Source: Candidatus Altarchaeum sp. CG2_30_32_3053 (GTDB lineage: Archaea; Altiarchaeota; Altiarchaeia; Altiarchaeales; Altiarchaeaceae). From it: 14,265 nucleotides of DNA. Position numbers and translations under genes: made by a program. The number at the start of each line of letters is the position of its first letter. Positions within the stretch are counted from its first letter, which is position 1. Positions 6,696-14,068 of the stretch are shown here, piece by piece. The notes beneath the pieces are model-generated. The model did not search any database, was not told the DNA's origin, and worked only from the letters and a program-made list of their open reading frames with translations. Location of the stretch: contig MNZY01000035.1 of NCBI GenBank assembly GCA_001873845.1, positions 1 to 14,265 of the forward strand. Reading direction: 5' to 3'.

Positions 6696-8547
6696 CGGTT
6701 TCAACTGGAAAGACGAAGAATTATGCAGAGTTATGGCAGATGCATTAAAACACAGAGGACCTGATGATGAAGGATTTTACTTTGACAGCGATGTTTCTTT
6801 AGGGCATAGAAGGTTAAGTATAATTGATTTGAAAAGTGGGCATCAACCAATTCATAACGAGGATATATCCATATGGATAATATTCAATGGAGAAATTTAT
6901 AATCATAAAAATATAAGAACCGAATTGGAGAGTAAGCATAAATTCTACACGAATTCGGATACGGAGATGATAATTCATGCTTATGAAGAATATGGTTTTG
7001 ATTGTGTTAAAAAATTTAACGGAATGTGGGCATTCTGTATATATGATAAAAATAAAAATTTAATGTTTCTTTCACGAGATAGATTTGGAATAAAGCCGTT
7101 GTATTATTTTTTTGACAGCAAAAATTTCATTTTTGCTTCTGAAATAAAAGGGCTTCTTACTCATGTGAAACCAGAAGAAAATGATGGAATAATATATGAT
7201 TTTCTAGTTAACAATAAGGACCAACATAAAGAAGATACATTTTTTAAATGTATTAAAAGTGTAATGCCCTCCACAAACTTAATTTTTGATTTAAAAACAA
7301 AAGAAATAAAGAAAGAAAAATATTGGGACATTAAAAGTATAAATAGAAAAACTGAAAGTAGTTTAGAAGAAGATGAAGAGTACGCAAAAATTTTTTCTGA
7401 ACTTTTTAAAAATACTGTAAAGATGAGATTAATGAGCGAAGTTCCTATTGGAACATGCATTAGTGGTGGTTTGGATAGTTCTTCAATCGTTTGTATATTA
7501 AATAAACTTTTATTAGAAGGAAATGAAAAAATAAAGGAAAACATTGGAGAAAAACAAAAAACATTTTCTGCAGTGTATGAATATAAAAAGGTTGACGAAC
7601 GAGAGTATATAGAAGAAGTAATTAAAAACACAAATCTTGAAAAACATTATGTTTTTCCTTCTGGAAAAGAATTGTTTAAAGAAATGGAAAAATTAGTATA
7701 CTATCAGGAAGAACCATTTTTCTCAACAAGCATTTATGCTCAGTGGAATGTTATGAGATTGGCGAGTAAAAAGGTAAAAGTTTTGCTTGATGGTCAGGGA
7801 AGCGATGAACTACTTGCAGGATATTTAAATCCAGAGCTATACCCAAGAACAAGCATTGAAGAAATATTAAAACAGAGAAAGTTTTTAACGTTCTTTAAGG
7901 AACGACTTATGAAACCAAAGGTATTATTTAAAGATATAAATGCTATTTTGGACGCATTTGCTTTATATTTTATGAAACAAAATGTATTTACAATTGAAGA
8001 ACTTTTAAATCAGATATTTTTAGGTGAATTTGAGAATAAAAAGAGAACATCAAAAGAAGCAAACGATTCCAAAGAAATAAAAGATATTGCAGATTGGTCA
8101 TATGACCTTTTGATGAACGGTGGAATTCAGACATTGCTTAAATACGAGGATAGAAATTCAATGGCTTTTTCAATAGAAGCACGAGTGCCATTTCTCGATT
8201 ATATGCTTGTTGAATATATTTTTTCTATTCCAATAAGTCAGAGAATAAAAAATGGTTGGACAAAATACATTTTAAGAAATGCTATGAAAGATATACTGCC
8301 CGAAAAAGTAAGAAAAAGAAGAAGCAAGCTCGGATTTCCCACCCCTCAAGAGACATGGTTTAAAAAGAATAAAGATAAAATACTTGAAATATTTAATTCA
8401 GAGAGTTTAAAAGAAAGAAAATATTTTAATCAAAAAGCAATTATTAAAAGTTTTAATGAATTTTGTAATGGTAAAAAATATGATTCAAATATGTTTTGGA
8501 AAATTATAAATTTAGAGATTTGGTTTAGAGTGTTTATTGTTTATTGA
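6682..8547 (+). CDS. asnB: AsnB-type glutamine-dependent amidotransferase
   Basis: 621 residues with both domains of class B asparagine synthetase. The start is fixed by MCGINGF: Cys2 becomes the N-terminal nucleophile of the glutaminase domain after Met removal. Further marks are LKHRGPDDEG, LGHRRLSIIDL, FNGEIYNH and RDRFGIKPLYY in that domain. The ATP-PPi loop SGGLDSSS is at residues 261-268, DGQGSDELLAGY is in the synthetase domain, and RVPFLDYMLVEY with KLGFPTPQETWF lies near the end. In glycan operons such homologues often amidate sugar carboxylates (for example uronic acids to uronamides) rather than aspartate; that role here is inferred from position. It overlaps the upstream wecB gene by 14 bp, and the next start follows its stop by 2 bp. 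Confidence 0.92.
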   Translation: MCGINGFNWKDEELCRVMADALKHRGPDDEGFYFDSDVSLGHRRLSIIDLKSGHQPIHNEDISIWIIFNGEIYNHKNIRTELESKHKFYTNSDTEMIIHAYEEYGFDCVKKFNGMWAFCIYDKNKNLMFLSRDRFGIKPLYYFFDSKNFIFASEIKGLLTHVKPEENDGIIYDFLVNNKDQHKEDTFFKCIKSVMPSTNLIFDLKTKEIKKEKYWDIKSINRKTESSLEEDEEYAKIFSELFKNTVKMRLMSEVPIGTCISGGLDSSSIVCILNKLLLEGNEKIKENIGEKQKTFSAVYEYKKVDEREYIEEVIKNTNLEKHYVFPSGKELFKEMEKLVYYQEEPFFSTSIYAQWNVMRLASKKVKVLLDGQGSDELLAGYLNPELYPRTSIEEILKQRKFLTFFKERLMKPKVLFKDINAILDAFALYFMKQNVFTIEELLNQIFLGEFENKKRTSKEANDSKEIKDIADWSYDLLMNGGIQTLLKYEDRNSMAFSIEARVPFLDYMLVEYIFSIPISQRIKNGWTKYILRNAMKDILPEKVRKRRSKLGFPTPQETWFKKNKDKILEIFNSESLKERKYFNQKAIIKSFNEFCNGKKYDSNMFWKIINLEIWFRVFIVY

Positions 8548-8549
8548 TA

Positions 8550-9770
8550 ATGGAAGGCAAAAATCATAAAAGATTAAAGATATTATTTTTACCTGCATGG
8601 TATCCAAGTAGGATTCATCCCATATCAGGAATTTTTATAAAAAAACACGCAGTAGCAGTTTCAAGATATTGTGATGTTGCTGTTTTATATGTAACTCCAT
8701 ATTCAAATTTAAAAGATAAAAATTATGATATTGAATACTTAGAAGAAGACGGAATATCCACTGTAAGGGTTTATTGTAGCAACACAATAAAAATTCCTGT
8801 CATCAGAATATTTAGTCAGATGGTGTTTCAATATTTAGCGATGTATCAGGGACTTATGTTAATAAAGGAAAAGTTTGGAATACCTGATATTATCCATGTA
8901 AATGTAGTTTCTCCTTCCATTATATTGGTTGGTTTGTTATTAATTTTTAAAAAAATAAAAGGGATTCCTTATGTTGTAACCGAACACTGGTCTGGCTATA
9001 CTAAAGAAGACAATAGATATAATCTTCATTCTGCATTCTTAAAAAAGTATCTTGTAAAAATTATATTTAAAAAATCCTGTGCTGTGATAACTGTGAGTAA
9101 TTTTTTGTTAAACTCACTAAAAGAACATAGATTAATAAGTAACAGATGTTTTGTTGTTCCTAATGCAATAAATATCCCAAATTTAGTGCCTAAAAAAAAA
9201 GATATCTCAGAAAAGATTAAAATTTTAACAATATCTCTACTTAGTAATGAACAAAAAAATATCTCTGGTTTGATAAAAGCATTTGAGAAAATAGCGAGCA
9301 AGTATAATAATATTGAATTGCACATTGTGGGTGATGGATCTAATAAGGAGAATCTTATTAACATCGCAAAAGGTACAGGATTACTAAATAAACATATTTT
9401 CTTCCATGGATATATTCCTAATTCAGAGTTATGGAAATATTTTCATGAAGCTAACTTTTTTGTGTTAAACAGTAACTTTGAGACATTTTCTGTTGCAACC
9501 GCTGAAGCACTTGCTCATGGTGTTCCTGTGGTCGTTACAAAATGTGGGGGGCCTCAGGAATTTGTTACAGGAGAGGTAGGTGTTTTAGTGGAAAGACAAA
9601 ATGAAGATAGTTTGGTTGAAGGTATAAAATATATGATTGAAAATTGGCATAAATATGATCCTGTAAAACTTCATAACTATGCTATGAATAGGTTTAGCTA
9701 CGAAAAAGTAGGAAAATTAATTTTAAATGTATATGAAACAGTGTTAAATAAGAAAAATGGAATATCGTAA
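8550..9770 (+). CDS. Glycosyltransferase, GT4 family
   Basis: 406 residues from the ATG at 8550 (MEGKNHKRLKILFLPAWYPS); a TTG two codons upstream overlaps the asnB stop and is a less likely start. FLPAWYPSRIHPISGIFIKKHA is the typical N-terminus of GT4 enzymes related to colanic-acid type transferases. IHVNVVSP, VVTEHWSGY and CAVITVSNFL follow in the first domain. The second domain has ISLLSNEQKNISGLIKAF, LHIVGDGSNKENL, FHGYIPNSELW and the full E-x7-E motif ETFSVATAEALAHGVPVVV, then GGPQEFV. All expected donor-site elements are present, so it should be active. It overlaps the following methyltransferase gene by 14 bp. Sugar specificity is not readable. Confidence 0.93.
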   Translation: MEGKNHKRLKILFLPAWYPSRIHPISGIFIKKHAVAVSRYCDVAVLYVTPYSNLKDKNYDIEYLEEDGISTVRVYCSNTIKIPVIRIFSQMVFQYLAMYQGLMLIKEKFGIPDIIHVNVVSPSIILVGLLLIFKKIKGIPYVVTEHWSGYTKEDNRYNLHSAFLKKYLVKIIFKKSCAVITVSNFLLNSLKEHRLISNRCFVVPNAINIPNLVPKKKDISEKIKILTISLLSNEQKNISGLIKAFEKIASKYNNIELHIVGDGSNKENLINIAKGTGLLNKHIFFHGYIPNSELWKYFHEANFFVLNSNFETFSVATAEALAHGVPVVVTKCGGPQEFVTGEVGVLVERQNEDSLVEGIKYMIENWHKYDPVKLHNYAMNRFSYEKVGKLILNVYETVLNKKNGIS

Positions 9771-10542
9771 TTTAGCTATAAATTTTATTAAGAGAGGAAA
9801 TAAAAAGTTAGAATATTATGATGGAACACTCATAGGAGCAGACAAAAATCTTCATCAGCAGGTTTTTAAGGTAGTAACAGAAATATGTAAATCTAAAAAT
9901 ATTAAAAAAGAAGATATAAAAATATTAGATATTGCTTGCGGAAACGGTGCATTTTCAAAAAAAATGTATGACAATGGATACATAGTAGAATGTTGTGATG
10001 TAACTGATGCAGGATTTAAATTTAAAGATAAATTTAAATTTACAAAAATAGATATAAATTCGGATGAGTTTATAAATTTCTGTGAAACAAACGAAGAAAA
10101 CTATGATATAATTATCTCAATGGAAACAATAGAGCATTTAGAAAATCCGTGGAGATTTATGAAGGGATTGAAAAAATTATGTAAAAAAGAAAGGTATATA
10201 ATATTAACAACTCCCAATATAGAATCGCCTTGGTCAAAATCTTCTTTTGTTGTTTCCAACAAATTTTTTCAATTTTCAGAAGGCAATTTATCTTATTGGC
10301 ATATCAATCCACTTACAGAATTTGAAATATTGCTAATTGGAAAAAATCTAAGGTTAACGTGCGAAGAAGTTATGGGGGGAGGAGAATATCCAATTATATG
10401 GTTGCCTGAAAACATTATTGAATTTGACTTGCATAAAATCACCTGGACGCTCTTACATCTTTTCGCTTTTCCATTTTGTAAAAAAGTAAATCTGTCTTGG
10501 TGTAAAATATATGTTTTAAAAAAACAAAATGACAATCTGTGA
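9757..10542 (+). CDS. Class I SAM-dependent methyltransferase (Methyltransf_23-like)
   Basis: 261 residues. Motif I ILDIACGNGAF is centred on Asp58 and binds S-adenosylmethionine. The motif II/IV region IIISMETIEHLENPWRFM and the post-motif strand YIILTTPNIESPWSK are in the usual order. The fold is therefore a Rossmann-like methyltransferase of the UbiG/Methyltransf_23 type, common in O-antigen and capsule clusters, where it methylates sugar hydroxyls or carboxylates. It begins inside the end of the upstream glycosyltransferase gene (14 bp overlap) and its end overlaps the start of the FkbM reading frame by 14 bp. The C-terminal region (GGGEYPIIWLPE and a hydrophobic LLHLFAFPF segment) is not diagnostic. 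The substrate is unknown. Confidence 0.87.
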   Translation: MEYRNLAINFIKRGNKKLEYYDGTLIGADKNLHQQVFKVVTEICKSKNIKKEDIKILDIACGNGAFSKKMYDNGYIVECCDVTDAGFKFKDKFKFTKIDINSDEFINFCETNEENYDIIISMETIEHLENPWRFMKGLKKLCKKERYIILTTPNIESPWSKSSFVVSNKFFQFSEGNLSYWHINPLTEFEILLIGKNLRLTCEEVMGGGEYPIIWLPENIIEFDLHKITWTLLHLFAFPFCKKVNLSWCKIYVLKKQNDNL

Positions 10543-11387
10543 TAAAGTTAATCAAATATTAGGATATACGCAACAAGAGATTCGAATTATGTTGAGGAAT
10601 ATAAAGATGCTTAAAAATTGGTATCTCTACTATTTATTAATAGGTAAAGATAAAGTATTTATAACAAAATCAGGAGACAAATTCTATGTTGAGGGGGAAA
10701 ATAGATGGGAAGAAAAAAAAACTCATTGATGTTATCGCAGAAGTATATTATTTGCACATGTATGGCCAACATTCTACCTTTGATATTGAAGATCAAGATA
10801 TTGTTGTTGATGTTGGAGCAAATATTGGTATTTTTACAATATATGCGGCAAAAAGAACGATTCATGGAAAGGTGTACTCTTTTGAGCCATTTCCAAAAAC
10901 TTTTGAGATATTGAATAAAAATGTTTATTTAAATGGCCTTAAAAATGTTGAGACATTTAAAATGGGAATTGGGAGGAAGAGAGGTGTTCAAAAATTTTAT
11001 ATCGCTTCGTTTAGTATTTTCAATACATCATATCCTGAGTTAAGAAATGGAGAAAAATTGGATGAAACTATTGTTAATACTCTTTCTATTAATGATCTAT
11101 TTGAAGGTCTGAACTGTAAAAAAATAGATTTCCTTAAAATGGATTGTGAAGGAGCAGAATATGATGCCATATTTAATACAAAACCAGAATATTTTGAAAG
11201 AATAAAGAAGATTGTGATGGAATTGCATTATCCTATTCAAAATTACACTTATGATGATATGATCATATTTTTAACAGAAAAAGGATATAAAGTAGATTAT
11301 GACGAATCCAGAAAAGTGAAAATTATGAATGAGAAAATACCTTTTGGTATGATGCGGTATGCAGAAAGAAAAAACAAAAATGAATAG
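10529..11387 (+). pseudogene. FkbM-family methyltransferase, split by frameshift in A9 run
   Basis: Two overlapping frames together make one FkbM methyltransferase of about 285 residues. The first frame (10529-10729) gives MTICDKVNQILGYTQQE..KNWYLYYLLIGKDKVFITKSG and KFYVEGENRWEEKK, then THIS-type out-of-frame sequence ending at a stop. The second frame (10686-11387) gives LIDVIAEVYYLHMYGQ, the SAM motif VVDVGANIGIFTIYAAK, FEPFPKTFEIL, FLKMDCEGAEYDAI and VMELHYPI, all typical of FkbM. The change happens in nine A residues at 10713-10721; removing one A (or adding two) joins the halves. This can be a real mutation, an assembly homopolymer error, or functional slippage by RNA polymerase or ribosome. 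Translation of the second frame from its own ATG at 10686 would still give a 233-residue protein with the whole catalytic core. It likely O-methylates a sugar of the glycan. Confidence 0.82.
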
Positions 11388-12291
11388 AAACAAAAAAGTA
11401 GAGAAAATAATAAATGAATGGAAAAGGTGTGTTGAATTGTATAAAAATAAAAAGATTACAGTAGAAGATGCTAAAAAAATATATTATATGGAAAGAGAGA
11501 TAAAACTTTCATCAAAAGATCTTAAATATATGTATGATGACTATTATTTTAGAAATTGTGTTGGGAATAAAACATTAGCTGATAAATTCTTTGAATTAAA
11601 AGGTTTAAATGTAAGTGAATATAAAAAACTGCCATTAAAACTTGCAAATGTTAAGGCGGGAGACAAAGTACTTGATGTTGGATGTGGCAGGGGCGTAATC
11701 ATTTTTCAAACTGCAAATCTTGGTGCAATATCAACAGGTTTGGATTTTTCGTCTGATGCTATTAGGATTGCTCAATCTGTCAGAGAGATGCACTCGTCAG
11801 AAATAAGAAATAGAATAAATTTTGTTCTTTCCGATTGTGAAGAAATTCTGTTTCCTGACAATACATTTGATAAGGTATTTTTATTAGATGTAGTTGAACA
11901 TCTATCAAATGAAGAAATTAATGCTATTTTTTTAGAGATACGAAGGGTATTAAAACCAAATGGTTTACTGATTATTCATACATCTCCAAATGGATGGATC
12001 AAAAAGTATGGATATTTAATTACTTTCACAATATCTTTTTTCCTTCATCGTAATATACTTATTCATCCTCGCATACTTGAACTCAAAGAAAATCTATATT
12101 ATATTCTTCATATTAATGAACAAAGTATTTTATCTCTAAAATTGCTTTTATATAAATGCGGATTTAGAAGTGATGTATGGACACAAAAAAGCAAAATAGG
12201 GAGTAGGAACGATAATATTATAAAAATATTATATGGGTGGATTTTTGATCATGAACTATATGCTCTTGCCACTCCTAAAAAACAAATGTAA
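11380..12291 (+). CDS. Class I SAM-dependent methyltransferase
   Basis: 303 residues from the ATG at 11380 (MNRNKKVEKIINEWKRC), which overlaps the FkbM stop by 8 bp as other junctions here do; an ATG at 11359 would add seven residues and is the alternative. Motif I VLDVGCGRGV has Asp99. Further marks are STGLDFSSDAIRIAQ, CEEILFPDNTFDKVF with LLDVVEHLSNEE, and EIRRVLKPNGLLIIHTSPN, the full order of a Methyltransf_11/25 domain. A 95-residue N-terminal extension includes KYMYDDYYFRNCVGN, a segment seen in front of several glycan-cluster methyltransferases. The C-terminus has a hydrophobic stretch (YLITFTISFFLHRNILIHPR) that could lie on the membrane. It is the last + strand gene, and its end overlaps the convergent flippase gene by 36 bp. 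Confidence 0.87.
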   Translation: MNRNKKVEKIINEWKRCVELYKNKKITVEDAKKIYYMEREIKLSSKDLKYMYDDYYFRNCVGNKTLADKFFELKGLNVSEYKKLPLKLANVKAGDKVLDVGCGRGVIIFQTANLGAISTGLDFSSDAIRIAQSVREMHSSEIRNRINFVLSDCEEILFPDNTFDKVFLLDVVEHLSNEEINAIFLEIRRVLKPNGLLIIHTSPNGWIKKYGYLITFTISFFLHRNILIHPRILELKENLYYILHINEQSILSLKLLLYKCGFRSDVWTQKSKIGSRNDNIIKILYGWIFDHELYALATPKKQM

Positions 12292-13713
12292 CATTTCTCT
12301 AATCTCTACAAAAATATCTTTTTCTATAATGTAAAGAGCCGTAAAATACACAACAATTCCAACAAATATGAAGATGAATAATGTGTAAATAGATGATTCT
12401 ATCAGCATTTTTGTCATCATAACAGAAAAAAACATTATTATCGCTGCTATTGTTGAGGATTTAAGAGTTTCAATTATCACAGAAAATTTCATGTTTAAAA
12501 TCTTGCATATGGATATTAATGTGATTACACAAGCAAATATTGTAGAAAGGGTTACAGATAATGCCACACCAATTATATTCCACTGCAATAAAAAGATATA
12601 TATTGTAACTAAAATAGATAGCAACCATAATGCCACAATTTTTACCACTAATTTAGCTTTTCCCATCGCATAAAAAACATTCCATACAGGGGCCAAAATA
12701 GACCAAAATAATCCGTAAACAGCAAATATTTGGAGTACAGGTATTGATTCAATCCATTTTTCTCCTAAAATGAATGTAACGAGTTCAGGTGCTATTACAA
12801 TTGTTCCAAATGCAATCGGAATTGTCACTAAATTTGTATATTTTAATGCTTTAAGAGACGCGTCTTTAATTTTTTCTTTTTCATTCTGAATAGTTGAAAA
12901 GGTTGGAAAAAGAACATTGTTCAATACCGTTGCAATTTGGTTCGCTCCTATCAAACCCCAGTTATGCCCCATATCATAAATACCTAATGATGATGCGTTT
13001 AAAAATTTACCTATAAAAAATTTATCTGTGTTTTTCATAAAAAAGCCCAATAAATTTCCAAATGTAATCAATCCTCCAAATCCAAACATCTCCCTTGCTA
13101 CTTTTTTGTTATAAGAAATTTTTGGTCTCCATGATGAGAAATACCAGTAAAGAATAACACCTGATGGAGCCACTAATAAACTCCCATAAACCAGACTCCA
13201 GTATGAAAATCCAAGAAATGCTAAAATAACTGAAAATAAAGACGAAATTGCGCTTACAATAATATTTATTTTCATAACCTTTCCGTATTCTAAATTTTTT
13301 ATCATTAAGCCCACATGTCCTGCTGAAAAAGCTCCAATAATCAGACCTATTGCAGAAATTCTTATAATATCCGTAACTCTTTCTTCATGAAAAAAATCTG
13401 CTGCAAATGGGGCGATAAGAAAAATTACAGAAAAAAGGAAAAGGTTTATTGCTATTGTTGTATAAAATACAATGTTTGTTGCTTCTTCTATATCTTTTTG
13501 TCTCTGAATTAAAGCAGCATTAAAGCCCAAATCCTGGACAAATGCTATAATTGTTGCAGTAATAATTCCTGCCAGTGCGACAAGTCCAAAATCCTCTGGA
13601 ATAAGTAATCTTGCCAATATTATCGTTGCAATTGTTGTGAAAATAATTGTGATTAAATTTGCTCCGTACACAATTCCTAAATTTTTCGCTGTTTTTACTT
13701 TTAGTGAATCCAT
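12256..13713 (-). CDS. Wzx/WzxC-like polysaccharide flippase
   Basis: A 485-residue integral membrane protein of the polysaccharide transporter branch of the MOP superfamily, which flips lipid-linked oligosaccharide units across the membrane. Family marks are the N-terminus (TAKNLGIVYGANLITIIFTT), the loop ARLLIPEDFGLVALAGI, DLGFNAALIQRQ, FGFGGLITFGNLLGF, NTDKFFIGKFL and LPTFSTIQNEKEKIK. By eye about 12 to 14 hydrophobic helices alternate with short loops, the expected topology. It is the only complete gene on the - strand. The start MDSLKVKT is preceded by a very AT-rich leader without a clear ribosome-binding site. It converges on the methyltransferase gene with a 36 bp overlap, so there is no room for a shared intergenic terminator. 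It would export the unit made by the + strand operon, under separate transcription. Confidence 0.93.
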   Translation of the reverse strand: MDSLKVKTAKNLGIVYGANLITIIFTTIATIILARLLIPEDFGLVALAGIITATIIAFVQDLGFNAALIQRQKDIEEATNIVFYTTIAINLFLFSVIFLIAPFAADFFHEERVTDIIRISAIGLIIGAFSAGHVGLMIKNLEYGKVMKINIIVSAISSLFSVILAFLGFSYWSLVYGSLLVAPSGVILYWYFSSWRPKISYNKKVAREMFGFGGLITFGNLLGFFMKNTDKFFIGKFLNASSLGIYDMGHNWGLIGANQIATVLNNVLFPTFSTIQNEKEKIKDASLKALKYTNLVTIPIAFGTIVIAPELVTFILGEKWIESIPVLQIFAVYGLFWSILAPVWNVFYAMGKAKLVVKIVALWLLSILVTIYIFLLQWNIIGVALSVTLSTIFACVITLISICKILNMKFSVIIETLKSSTIAAIIMFFSVMMTKMLIESSIYTLFIFIFVGIVVYFTALYIIEKDIFVEIREMLHLFFRSGKSI

Positions 13714-13740
13714 TTAAAATTTTTGAATAAATTTCTTTTA

Positions 13741-13750
13741 TTTTTATAAG
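13741..13750 (-). promoter_or_regulatory. TATA-like box upstream of flippase gene
   Basis: On the - strand CTTATAAAAA lies about 28 bases before the flippase ATG. It could be a bacterial -10 region or an archaeal TATA box. A TTGAAA (13764-13759) is upstream, but its spacing does not fit a good bacterial -35/-10 pair. In DNA this AT-rich such matches are common, so support is weak. Some promoter is needed here because the flippase gene stands alone on its strand. Confidence 0.25.
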
Positions 13751-13839
13751 TCATTACTTTTCAAATCCGTTTTTCTCCCTCTTTTGTAAATAAAGACACT
13801 CTCTCATAAGAAATCCTTGCTATGACTTCTGTTTTTCTT

Positions 13840-13859
13840 CGGACCAAAGTATTTGTCCG
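13840..13859. repeat. Short hairpin CGGAC/GTCCG
   Basis: CGGAC at 13840-13844 pairs with GTCCG at 13855-13859, with partial A/T pairing further in. It is one of the few GC-rich inverted repeats in the window and lies in the leader region upstream of the flippase gene, about 130 bases from its start. No run of T follows on either strand, so it is not an obvious terminator. It could be an operator, part of a leader RNA, or a relic. Confidence 0.35.
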
Positions 13860-13879
13860 TTGTATTATTTTTCATCCAG

Positions 13880-13910
13880 GTTATTTTCTAAATAACTATT
13901 GTAAATTTAC
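13880..13910. repeat. Perfect 7 bp hairpin and adjacent palindrome
   Basis: GTTATTT (13880-13886) and AAATAAC (13890-13896) form a perfect 7 bp stem around a 3-base loop. Immediately after is the 10 bp palindrome GTAAATTTAC (13901-13910). They fall between the stop of the broken gene tail at 13948 and the flippase gene, so they could be an operator or a weak terminator of the former on the - strand. Both are pure or nearly pure A/T, so chance cannot be excluded. Confidence 0.35.
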
Positions 13911-13947
13911 CTGCAATACAAAGCATATATGGACTTTATAGGTTTTT

Positions 13948-14068
13948 TTATTTTACTCCATCATTTTGGTTTTCAATTATAAATACCTGTAACTTTTCTT
14001 CAATCTCTTTTGGTGAGGGCAAATATTTAAAATGTTCACATGGTAAGAACTTGCAGATTTTGTAAGTA
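13948..14068 (-). pseudogene. Tail of a gene apparently interrupted by a mobile element
   Basis: On the - strand a frame open from the element boundary to a TAA at 13950-13948 reads YTYKICKFLPCEHFKYLPSP, then KEIEEKLQVFIIENQNDGVK: 40 residues with amino-acid use like a real soluble protein C-terminus. Two stops just upstream lie inside the mobile-element end beginning at 14069, so the frame has no start of its own. The simplest reading is that an element inserted at the TA 14067-14068 cut off the last 40 codons of a host gene whose main part lies beyond the right edge. I do not recognise the family. The open stretch is short, so it might be accidental. Confidence 0.45.

Noticed and set aside
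7161..7631. 156-codon open frame on the - strand
   Set aside because: It lies entirely inside the well-supported asnB gene on the + strand, has low-complexity Ser/Phe/Ile-rich composition typical of antisense of Lys/Glu-rich genes, and no motif.
8544..8549. TTG start for the glycosyltransferase at 8550
   Set aside because: A good ATG follows two codons later and gives a normal N-terminus; the TTG only arises from overlap with the asnB stop.
9026..9364. 112-codon open frame on the - strand
   Set aside because: Antisense to a GT4 gene with complete family motifs; composition is that of a shadow frame.
12284..12296. AAATG-TAA-CATTT hairpin as a terminator at the operon end
   Set aside because: The stem is only 5 A/T-rich base pairs, no T run follows, and it lies in coding sequence of both converging genes.
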